A stretch of 64,000 bases of DNA from Trichostrongylus colubriformis (lineage: Eukaryota > Nematoda > Chromadorea > Rhabditida > Trichostrongylidae), in the NCBI GenBank assembly GCA_963978905.1, contig OZ022258.1:32425282-32489281 (forward strand), read 5' to 3'. Positions 36,860-47,100 of this stretch are shown one piece after another (the stretch's first letter is position 1; each line of letters begins with the position of its first letter). The notes beneath the pieces are model-generated. The model saw nothing but the letters and a program-made list of their open reading frames with translations, was not told where the DNA came from and made no database searches. A program made the position numbers and the translations under genes.

Positions 36860-37153
36860 TTGGTAGCTCTTTCTTCACCAGTAGCACTAGGGCTCCAAAG
36901 AGAACGAGTCAATATTACGCTGAGTCGACTTCGAATTGATGTTTTATCTTGTGATTTTAGCGATTTAAGGACTTTTCTTGGAATTTTACCTCAATATGTA
37001 AATATAAGCAAATTACTTCATAAATTTGGGCATTTTTGGGTTGAAAGTTTTGTAGAGGAAGGCAAAAATTTTGCGAAAATTCGCCATCAGCTTAATAATA
37101 AAAATGCTACGACGATGTTAGAGCTAGCGCGTGCAATCCAAAATGCACGGTGA
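36860..37153 (+). CDS. unrecognised ORF, possible last exon
   Basis: Ninety-seven codons run open from just after CTTTCTTCACCAG to TGA at 37151-37153. The text is helix-rich (CDFSDLRTFLGILPQYV, then NATTMLELARAIQNAR). It reads like protein, but I recognise no family and found no upstream exon that fits in phase. No AATAAA is seen close after it. Confidence 0.3.
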   Translation: MVALSSPVALGLQRERVNITLSRLRIDVLSCDFSDLRTFLGILPQYVNISKLLHKFGHFWVESFVEEGKNFAKIRHQLNNKNATTMLELARAIQNAR

Positions 37154-37407
37154 ATCAAGGCGAAAAAGCAACGCTTGCTCCCATAACACTTCCTGAGCGC
37201 GTAGTGAACATCACTTACCCTCATTATTTTTCTGGGACTATTCCAATATGATATATTTAACTGAGCTAAAGCTCATACCGAAAAGTAGGCAGTTTCGTGA
37301 ATACTTCGACTTTTTGAACATCAATTGAAAGGCGGTAGTGCACTCGGATGCCAAGAAGTTGACGAATTTTCTTACTACAAGGATGCTGAGTTATGGGCAA
37401 AAGCTTC

Positions 37408-37481
37408 GGTGTCGCACGGAGCTCGAACCCGCACTTCATCCATTCCGCGGATATGTGCTAATCCATTACACTACCGACACC
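37408..37481 (-). tRNA. tRNA-like head of a SINE (pseudo-tRNA)
   Basis: Its length is 74 nt with GGTGTCG pairing to CGACACC at the ends. The T-arm is GCGGGTTCGAGCTCCGT and the A-box region is TAGTGTAATGGATTAGC. The anticodon arm pairs poorly, and the downstream SINE tail argues against a working tRNA. Confidence 0.4.
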
Positions 37482-37792
37482 CCTTCACCTTTACTCAGCT
37501 TTTGAATGGTCTATTTTCCATAGCTTATTGCTATGGTAAATAGAAATAAGCTATGGTAAATAAGCTTAAGCTTTTGCCCATAACTCAGCATCCTTGTAGT
37601 AAATTTCGTATCGTGAGCTGCGGCGGTAATCAGCAGCTATCAAAAGTCAAAAACATCAAAACCAGTATCTACTTAAGCTTTCAGCCTCACCAATCGATGC
37701 CAATATTGGCCAACAGGCCCAACACCTTGTATGTGTGAGTGCTGATAAGCTATGGTAAATATACCATTCAAAAGCTGAGTTAAGGTGAAAGG

Positions 37793-37866
37793 GGTGTCGG
37801 TAATGTAACGGATTAGCGCATATCCCCAGAAATGTTGAAATGCGGGTTCGAGTCCCGTCCGACACC
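37793..37866 (+). tRNA. tRNA-like head of a SINE (pseudo-tRNA)
   Basis: The acceptor stem GGTGTCGG/CCGACACC and the T-arm CGGGTTCGAGTCCCG are intact. The A-box region is TAATGTAACGGATTAGC. The anticodon stem is weak, so the anticodon (CCC is one reading) is not trustworthy. It has the same length as the minus copy at 37408-37481. Confidence 0.45.
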
Positions 37867-37950
37867 GAAACTTTTGTCCATAACTCAGCATCCTTGTAGT
37901 AACTTTCGCATCGCGAGCTGCGGCGATAAACAGCAGTTATCAAGAATTTT

Positions 37951-38787
37951 CTTACTGTTTAATAGAAAAAATAATGATATCTACAGGGTGACCCATAAAT
38001 GCTGCAACATGGTTTCTATCGCGTACCTTTTATCAAAATGGATGTTACCGCGTGCAATCTAGCAGAAACTCCCATTTTCACATATCATAATCGATCCCAC
38101 ATAATTCATATCTCATCATTTCGGCGCTCTTAGTACCGCTAGTCTATTGTGACAGGGTCCTTATGAGGGCCAAATAGGTTCTATGGCATTTTCTTCAGAC
38201 ACTGCTGAGAAACAAGTGAACCTCCTTCAGATTGGTGGCTCGCTTAGCGCAGGGCTTCCCCTTCATAACATTCCAAGGAGAATTGTCCAGCAACTTGAAA
38301 TCATCAGAACAGATGGCCATCCTTCGAAAGTGAGAACTCGGACAGAGTGATGCGGCACCAGTCCTAGAAACTTTTTGCATCGTCTTCAGGAAAACCGCCC
38401 TCTTGAAGGGTTCGCCCCTCCGCTCTAAGGTGCTCTCGGGTCGGGAGGAGTACAGATTCCACGTCAACACTTTCACCTACTTCATGTCCACTGAATGCAT
38501 CCCTTTTCTGACCGGATCAGTGGTAATTCCCGAACCTTGATCAAGACATAAACTAACATAAACTACTCGTGGTAGTGATAAACCATCCTACGTAATTACT
38601 TGTCCAAAACTGAAGCGAGAGCGCATCTATTTTAACAACTGCTGCTTTACTTCTTCTTGAAAAAATTTTGTGGGGATGACAGGATCCTTAGGTGCTTTCT
38701 CTAAGCGGCCCTCGATCCTGGTTTAGCTGGACTGTGTTTTCTTGTATATCTTGAAGAAACATGCCAGGATGTTGAGTGACTCTCCTC
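37951..38787. other. no supported gene; one mariner-type end
   Basis: At 37982 TACAGGGTGACCCATAAATG looks like a Tc/mariner terminus. The minus frame 38195-38476 has no domain I recognise. Confidence 0.35.
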
Positions 38788-41700
38788 TCACAGGAGTGAA
38801 TGCGGTAGCGGAACCATGGCTACCAAACAAAATGTTCCACAGTCTTCCTTTGCAGTACCCCATGGGCTTCGGATATATTCGAGTTTGAGAGGTGAGAAAT
38901 ATTTGTTGAAGTATGTCGGACCTAGCTCTGGAGAAAAGGGCATCTCCTGAGGTATGGAAGCACTACGAAACGCCGTGGAAAGCGGACAGCAATTTTGCAT
39001 GTTCACTTAGGCAAAGAAGGTTTAAGAGAAATTTCACAGCATTTGAAAATCTTTGATAATGTTACCGAAAAGGCACACAATTTTCATGCCTTGATTATGA
39101 ATCACCCGGCAATTGGTACCTACCATGGAGCGCACATTGTGCCACCCATTTTTTGATCTGGCAAGACTGACTCGTTTTCCATGCAGTGCTCATCACGTTC
39201 CACACCACGATTATCGACGAGAGTGTCGCTGATGTACCGATCGATGGAAGGATCGAACGCTTGTGTTTCTTGAGTAGCCTGTTCCTTGGTGAACCCACAA
39301 ACAGCCCAAGTCGCGATGTGACGTAAAGCTGCGAAATCGCCTTCACTGTCCATATTCCACTGAGCAAGGAATTCTCGACCGCAGTACTAAAATCGAATCT
39401 ATATACTTCAAATTACTATACCTGAAACGTAACTATCTGGAGACCACGCATGTAATGGATAGCACATACTTCACTATATCGGGATTTGTGGTGACAACAG
39501 GGTACCAAGACGAAACCATCGAGAGCAAGCCCATTCCCCATACCATTTGAAAGACATCGAATGCCAGCATCTGTTGCAGATCCACAGAAATGCTTGCAAA
39601 CAGCACTTAGATTAGACACAACCTGTATTTCGGTAGATGTGAGAAGGTAAGAAAGAGTCAGGCAAATATGTATGATAATAAGAAGAAAGCTGCGTTATAC
39701 TTCTTCGAATCCGTATAATTAAAAAGGTAAAAAATAGAGAAAGCGAACCTTGAGCATTTCCACTTGAGCTAGATTAAGATGTTCAATGGAACATCGCAAT
39801 CGCTTCATATTCAATGAAGGATTTTCCTAAATGCCATTTTGTAGGAACCAGTACATACAATTGTCACGTAATAACAAAGTGTACCTGGAGAGCCCTATTA
39901 TCATATTTGTTCCTGGCACCACTTCTATCAACAAGTAGAAACCTTGATAGAGGAGCTTCCTTGGACATCCAGTAAGCCAGCTGCGCCTACAACAATGGAA
40001 ATCTCACGCGGTCAATATGAAAGGACCTAAACAGGTAGCACACATGTTATTGTGTCGAATTCCTGACTTTTGACAAAAGTTCAAAGTCCTGACAAGTGAA
40101 AGTTCCTGTTTTGACTACTGACTATTTCCTCGTAATTTTTCAGTAGCACATTTCGCAATTTTGAATTAATCATGTATCACGCTGCACATGTAAATCTTCT
40201 TTCTTCCCTATATGAAAGCTCAAGAGGATTTCTGAGAGGGCCGTTGTTCTGGCCGTTTAAACCACGATTTCTGGCTGACAGCACTTGAGGAAAGAAGATG
40301 CACAGAAGAAAGTGCACACTTTAGCTGAGTACTGCATTCGTGAGTTTAAAAACAGCAAAAAGTTGAGCGATTCGAATAAAAGGCAGGACCACAATGTAGA
40401 GCTGAAAAAGCTCTATCGAACACGTACACACACACACATCTTTTATCTCGATGGCAGAGGAGGAAGATGATTTGCCGAGTGTCGATTTTTGCCTTCAGCT
40501 TACTTTTTTCAAACCTCATAAATATTAGGCAATCGAAGGAATTAAAAAAACAGATAGTAGATACTGCAAGGATGCTGAGTTATGGGCAAAAGCTTCGGTG
40601 TCGGACGGGCCCGTAACTCAACATCCTCGTAGTAACTTTCGCATCGCGGGCTGCGCCGATAATCAGCAGCTATCAAAAATCAAAAAAAAAAACAGATACC
40701 CTAAAGTCTGATAGATAAGTCCGCCCGCACGCGGTGTCGCACGCGGCACAGGCGACCGCAGTCTCAAAGAACCAGAGGCGAAGCGAGAGTTTATATTGTA
40801 TTATGCATAGTATTTGTTAATATAAAAGAGTAGCAAGTAAAGTTGGGGTCGTACGAAAGGTGAACACGGAAACTTCACAGTTGGCAGAGCAAAAAATGAA
40901 CGAATGAGAAGAGCATCGTTGTTCAACGGGGGTTTCAATGCAACGATATTTTGGCGTTTACCGGTTAAGTAAAAACTTTTCCTTCCTCTTTTTTCCCCTG
41001 CTAACCGCGCTTCTGCTTGTCGCGTCAAATTTTGCACCTGATGTGAGCCCTCCTTCTAGTCACCGACCTTTTTGAAATGCCTGAGCAACTTAGGATCAGC
41101 AGTATACGGGAGGAATAATAAACAAGATTTCATCGATAAATCCACGTAGATTGAAGCAACGAAGAGGTATCTGTTTTAGTTTGCGATGCTATGAATGTTT
41201 GTGACGATGAAATTGAAATTGCGTAGAAAATCTAAGATGAATAATCATTGTTACACGGGTGAAACTATGATTTTGATACGTGGTATTCTTAGATATTAAA
41301 AACGAAGTTGAATAAACAGTTTCTACAATCCTGTCGTTTTTAATAATGAAGGGTGCATCGCGATCCTGTGTCCTCTGAAGACTGTGCCTGCGTTCGCCGC
41401 TGCCGCGCGCGACATCGCGTGCGGGCGGACTTATCTATCAGACTTTAGGGTAATAGCGTTTTGTAGAGCGGAAAAAGCTTCATCGAAAAATATATATGAG
41501 CTTGGTCGAAAGATAAAAGGAACAATGTGAAAAACAGAGTACAAAAAACCGCAGGAAGTTATTCCTCAATCCAATATTTTTTCCTTGGTCACAAACACCT
41601 GTGTTTGAGAAGAATTATGGATTTGCAAAGTCAGGTTACTCAAACGGTGCAGACTGTTTGCCGACCGAGTATGAAGTCCTTGACAATAGAGAGATTTCTC

Positions 41701-43435
41701 TACGATGTATAGAAATTTCATAGCTATTTCCACTCTGTATTATTGACTCACCTTACCTGCACCGAGCTCTATTGTGCAAGAAGAGGGATCATTTCTCAAA
41801 AGACCAGCACGCTTCAGATGACCTGAACAAATGCTCTGAATTCAAGTGGCAAATAATGGAAAGGAAAGGTTCGAAACCAGACAGTGTACCTATTATAGAG
41901 CTCTGTTGGATCAAATGTTTTCGTTTGCTGTCAGAAAGACTAGAAAACTGCTCAAGATGTTTATCAATTTCTTCACAGTGTGACTGGTCCACCAGCAGCT
42001 GATGGTGGACCGCGCTATAGCAATACTGCAGTTTCTCTATCACGCCAGATATCTCCTGCTGAAATAAGGGAAAAACATTATCAAAACATTCGTAGAAAGA
42101 TACAACAAATGACATAAAAAGGTAAAGCCAACACATGAAGGCTGTGCAAAGATGACCTGGCATTGAAAACAAAGAGCGGTATAGGAGTCCTGACGTGCGC
42201 GCGACTCCAAGATTATGCGAGTTGTTTGTGTATTCTTCTCTCCACGACGACTAGCAATATTTTGGAAGGTGTCAGAACTCCTATGACATTCCGATGTGCT
42301 GCACTCTTGGGTATGTATCATACACAAGGGTGCAACCCATCAAAACTTTTCGAAATGCTAGGCCATCTTAAAAAACGGATAAAGTGGATCAACTCTTAAT
42401 GAACTTACTTCGTTTGCTCTCCTATCAATTTTTGCAGTGAACTTCGTTTCTCCTACTATTGCATTCATGCCTTCTACAATCCATTGCTCCTCTATTACGC
42501 GCGAGTTGCATCTTGAATTATATTTTTATAACACTGTGTTTTCTACTAGCTTCTGGTTGACACGAAATTTAATAAAGCGAACTATCTCAAACGTCACTCA
42601 AAAATTTATTCGTTGAAGCACTTGTGAGAGAGAAAAGGAGAAAGCAGTGTTTAGGATTAGGATTTCAAAGATTTTGCAACTATTTAAGAAAATATACAAG
42701 TGCGGAGTGACAGATACTGTTTTAGAGCCAACAATGAATGATGAAAACAAGAAGTTGAAACAAACTCGAAATTAAGGTGTAATCTTCAACCTCAGAAGAT
42801 GCTGCACAAGTGAACGACGATCGACCGTATGTTTCGGATCGTTGGGGCACGGTATGCGGTCCTGCAATGAAAAAAAGAGATATCCATTCATACTAAACTA
42901 CCTGAAGGAGTGAAGGAGAACACATGGACAGCCTTCTCCTTTAAGATTATCTGTTTTGACCTTCGTGTTACTTGAGCCGTCCGCATCCTAAAAAGGAACA
43001 TCCACGGCCATTACAGCTCAAATGTTTGGGTATTAAACGAACTCCGAAGGAAAAAATGTGGCGCCCCAAGAGCTGTACTATATTCATCAACATCGCCGCT
43101 AATTACGCCCCAGATGCACGTTTGGCCTTAAAATTCGCGACTGGGGTTATAGCACTAAAATAGTACCTAGTGGACCTAAAGTAACCTCGTTCAAGTCGAA
43201 TTCGGATACGAGAGCGGTTACATGTTGTTTATCGGGAACCTACTATACCACCCCTTCGGAAAGCACACAAACCATGAAGTGAACGTAACAACTTGACAAC
43301 CTCATTATCCTCTCGGAAAACGGCATGTTCTCCGCAATATTTCTGCCCCTCTCGAGTTAACATACGGCAACTTCGATTTTTTCTCGGCAACACATAAGCG
43401 CAACGAGATTGAGGAAACTTCGCTGGATTAGACAT
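38788..43435 (-). CDS. TRMT13: TRM13-type tRNA (2'-O) methyltransferase (about 10 exons)
   Basis: Minus exons are 43301-43435, 42791-42861, 42409-42511, 41878-42058, 41752-41822, 39885-39986, 39749-39826, 39470-39622, 39120-39386 (3' edge uncertain) and 38788-38927. TRM13 methylates the 2'-OH of position 4 in the acceptor stem of some tRNAs. Residues 12-37 are the CCCH finger (Cys12, Cys23, Cys34, His37, around YVLPRKNRSCRM). Residues 50-70 are the U11-48K-type CHHC finger (Cys50, His56, His66, Cys70). The SAM-binding loop is ELGAGK (182-187). LLVDRSGARNK, KHFCGSATD and PCCHHKSRYSE follow, then YCGREFL and WAVCGF. The last exon gives YFNKYFSPLKLEYIRSP, matching the family C-terminus. Exon 9 also runs to an in-frame TAG at 39120 (386 aa); I could not settle how it splices to the last exon. 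TTTTGCAG lies shortly upstream of the ATG, a likely trans-splice acceptor. Confidence 0.92.
40569..40690. repeat. partial SINE copies, head-to-head
   Basis: AAGGATGCTGAGTTATGGGC and its complement-like partner CCCGTAACTCAACATCCTCG lie back to back, followed by the SINE tail and an A-run. This is in the fifth TRM13 intron. Confidence 0.6.
40697..41452. mobile_element. 756-bp TIR element in a TRM13 intron
   Basis: TACCCTAAAGTCTGATAGAT at the left is matched by ATCTATCAGACTTTAGGGTA at the right. The arms continue through AAGTCCGCCCGCACGCG into GC-rich sequence. No transposase is visible. The superfamily is unassigned. Confidence 0.78.
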
Positions 43436-44164
43436 ATGCGCTCCACTGAGCTCTGCAAAACAGATGATATTATAAAAATGGAACAACCTGATTGATAACT
43501 ATCCTATGACATATCATGAAGACAAGAATAATCCGCTCGACAAACTGCTCCACTGATTAAAAATACGAATATAGTCATTTATAAAAAATACAAATTTAGT
43601 TAATCTTCTAACACAAGAAAATGATGAATCAAAGGCTAAGGTGTGCCATTCTAACAACTACAATGGAGTTGAATAATCCTGTATTAGCAATTAGCCGTAC
43701 ATCACAACACTACTAAAGCGCTATACACATATGAGGAGGACAAAATAAATTGATGCAAACGGTAAGAGTACGACAGACATAGGGTTAACTGATTACTCAG
43801 TCCTCGCATCTACAACACGATCATGAAGCGTCACACTTTGAATGTAAAACTCACATTCCTACTTTCCAATGTAAAATAAAAGGAAATTACTACGAAAATT
43901 TACACAACAGAATGCCACGACCACAGAAATGACCAAGCGCATGTCAATGATTGGAACGTCTTCTTGATCACTTACAAATATCTACAGTGTGAATATCTAT
44001 GATGAAAGAACAGTGATAAACTCAATATCTGCCAACAGACAAATTGAGTTGAAAGATTAGATGGAACGAACAACTGTCGCTGTCTATACAATCTACGTAC
44101 AATTCATTCAAAAAAGCTTACCCTAACCGGTAAAAAATTGAGCTTATTCTATAACTGCCTATAG
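43436..44164. other. interval between CEPT and TRM13 genes
   Basis: About 730 bp of AT-rich sequence lies between the CEPT stop and the TRM13 start, both on the minus strand. I saw no minus-strand AATAAA and no clear U-rich operon spacer. Confidence 0.4.
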
Positions 44165-47100
44165 CTAACCCTGTTTAATCGGGACCTTAAAGCAATATAT
44201 CTTCATATGGTAGCATATCTGCCGAGTAATGAAGAAACAATACACAAATAATGAAGCGAGCGTATAACATGTGACCCATATCAGCAACTTCTTTTCACAA
44301 ACCCAAAAGTCATAGTACCTGAACATGAAATATCAAGTGCTGACTCATTAACCAATGAACTTAACGACTCGAAGTTACAACAATATGCAAAAACGCTGTT
44401 CAACATCGTTCGACCCCCCCCCCCCCCGTAGGTAGCACACATTGTGGTGATTTCAGCATACAGGAGTTAAGAACTCACTCAGAGGTGGTTGGTTTCTGCA
44501 TCGCTGCCTCTAGTTCCTTCCCCCTTATCCCGTGTACTCTTTCTGGTATCACTTGAAGCTCCTTCCGAACTCGCTCAGAGAGAAAATTGATTTTAACAAA
44601 GCTAGTTCACTCGAAACGATCTCAGGCGGTTCCCTTTCTCTTCTTCACTCTCGATTCAACCCTCACTTACTTAATTAGGCGCGATGATTAGCTTGGATAA
44701 ACCCGAATTTTACCTCTAAGTATCAAGAAATTATGTGCAATGTTGAAGAATTATGGTGCAGTTAGCGGGAAAACGATAAACTTACTGATTAAGCATGAGT
44801 GCTATTGGTCCAAGGTAGATCCAGTCCCACATAACGAGCTCACTCCGGCTCATATGCCCCACAATTAAACGGTTTGTTGCCTTAACAACAAATTGTTATT
44901 ACCTTGTCATGAAATTCCCATCCTTCCAAGTTGTGTACATGTAGCACGTGAATGAGATCGCAAATTACCTTAGCAGCAACTGCACCGAAACACAGAACGA
45001 ATATGGTAATATTTTCATCGAAAACTGCGCTTCGCGACTTACTGTATATCATGCAAAACGGGACGATAGAAGCCAAAAGAGGACAGGCAGGAAAAAGGAC
45101 AGAAGTCCCAGCGACTGAAATTGATATAAAATGCGAAAGAGCTCAAGTACCATGGAAGAAATAAACCATTGGCAATCGCTCACCTGTGGACCCATTCCTC
45201 CCAACCCCTCCTGTTAAAATAACGCTGAGATATGATATGCTCGTGTATATAGCAATAAGAATGGTCATAAAAAGAAGCATATGCCGTAGCTGATAGCCAA
45301 GGACTCCTAAGATAAATTTTAAAAATAATCGCGGGAAGGCACGAAATAAACAACAAATGTGACGAACAAGTGAATATCGATTACTGGTGGAAGAAACGAC
45401 AAATTTTCTCCGCAACAGTGTATCAACAAACCGTAAGTCCACACATCTGTTCCCATGATGGAAGTAACGAGGAGTACAAGAATGATTGTCATTTGAGCTT
45501 CCGTTACATCGAATTTCGAAAATCTAAAGCATTGTAGCTGAAAGCGTCTAAAGAAAAAAGTGCCATGAACAGAGAAGTCGCACCTCAACTGTCCTGTACA
45601 ATACGTGCTCCAGTGTGCGCAGTAGAACAGTGACACTGATATTATTATCATAAGAAAAGTGCCACATTTCACTTCTCCTAGTCTCATAGCATATGCTACG
45701 TTGAGAGTGATGAACACCTTAAATGAAGCTTACTAGGCAACACTGTAGTGAAACATAACAAGTCCAAGGACGATTGTGAAGTTCGGGCGCGTAACTCCTA
45801 CTACCGAAGGAAGGGCAGCTCCAGTATACAACGCTTCACTTTTCCATATAGATAATAATGGTTCTCTGATCGAAAGTCGTGAGAATACCAGGCGAAAGTG
45901 AGGGGTGAGATGTGTTATTGCTAGGTTGTCTCATCCGTATGTATAGCAGTGAGAGTCAGCTACAACGTACAGCAGCTGCCTCAATGACGTGCGAAAACCT
46001 AACCAAGAGCGAATTCTTAGAGGGCACGCTTAGCATCATATTTGGGTCTTAATTGAGAATTCTGCAGTAACGCCAGTGTGGGTATAGGAGGAACTTGCCT
46101 GTGATATCGAATCACATCCATGGTCGAACAACTCGCCCAAAGGCGACGCCGCTCCAGTACGCCTAGCTTGCTTGCCATCTGAAATTCAAGAAATGAGGAT
46201 GACAGCTGAACACATCCGGCTGGAAACACCTTCAGACAACCATTTTACATAAGATGATACTAGGTGCCACGATTTCTGATATGTAATTGGCGCCACAGCA
46301 AAGCCAGACCACAGGGCAGGGTGAAAAGGCATATGCAGTGTGTTGGGGGTCATCTACATAAGAGACAGTTTTCACCGAAGTCGGAATGACCAATCTGAAT
46401 GGGATACATATGGTCCGACGTATTTTCAAACGCCGATCTCGAATCTGCATATCGAATTCGCAGAATGATTTTCTAAGCGGAGTTATAGTTTTTTTTTTTT
46501 TGAAAAAACATTGCTATTATTAGGTTGGACCATAATTTCTGTTACACTCTTGGAGAACACTGTGGAAGCCCGTGGAATATTTGGTAGTGGAAGTATATTA
46601 AGCGAGTGAAAAGGACTACTGATTAACACATTCATATTCTCTATAGCTTCAACTAGCTGGGAATCTACGACAATTTCACGTGAGGGGCGAAATTCACGAA
46701 CACCGCCCCGGTTTCTCAGCATGCAAGCCCACTAAACGAATCAACCAGTCGATGGTCCCAGGTACTGTCTCTCATATGGCTGCAACCAGATGGCTCGATC
46801 GACTCAAATTGAAACAGAAAAAAATTCAAAATTGCACAGAGGAAAAAAATTCAAAAAATTTTTTTTTAGAGAAAGGGCGAAAAATTGCCATCCAACACGA
46901 TAGTCACTGCCGATCTCTACTGCAGGCAACTGGACACCGTAGCCGCAAATTTTACTGGAAAAATGGCCCGAGACTTCTTCCTCCACGACCACGCTCGCCC
47001 ACATGTGGCAAAGTTGGCGTGTCAAAGGATCCAGGACCTTGGCTGTACGAACCTCCCCTACCCACCGTAATCTCCGAACATGGCCCCAACTGACTACTAC

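Larger units (their letters stand above)
37360..37950. repeat. tRNA-derived SINE cluster in opposite orientations
   Basis: One copy runs minus (37366-37481) and one runs plus (37793-37942). A tail-only plus copy lies between them (about 37568-37650). Each tail reads TTTTGCCCATAACTCAGCAT, then CCTTGTAGTAA, then a GCGAGCTGCGGCG segment and CAGCAGTTATCAA. Partial copies recur at 40569-40690. Confidence 0.7.

Noticed and set aside
37793..37866. Functional tRNA gene
   Set aside because: The anticodon stem pairs badly and the unit carries the same SINE tail as its inverted sister copy, so it is kept only as a tRNA-like SINE head.
39422..39469. Extending TRM13 exon 8 to the GTATAG donor near 39421
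   Set aside because: That would leave a 35-bp intron and insert residues not seen in the family. The GTATGT donor after 39470 gives an 83-bp intron and a smooth match (CCHHKSRYSE then YCGREFL).
42163..42399. Plus-strand ORF with LFEMLGHLKKR
   Set aside because: It overlaps the TRM13 locus antisense in intron sequence and has no domain.
44413..44427. Run of C bases as a functional site
   Set aside because: A plain homopolymer in a CEPT intron; C-runs also occur at 35806 and 51845 and are likely slippage or assembly-sensitive sites.
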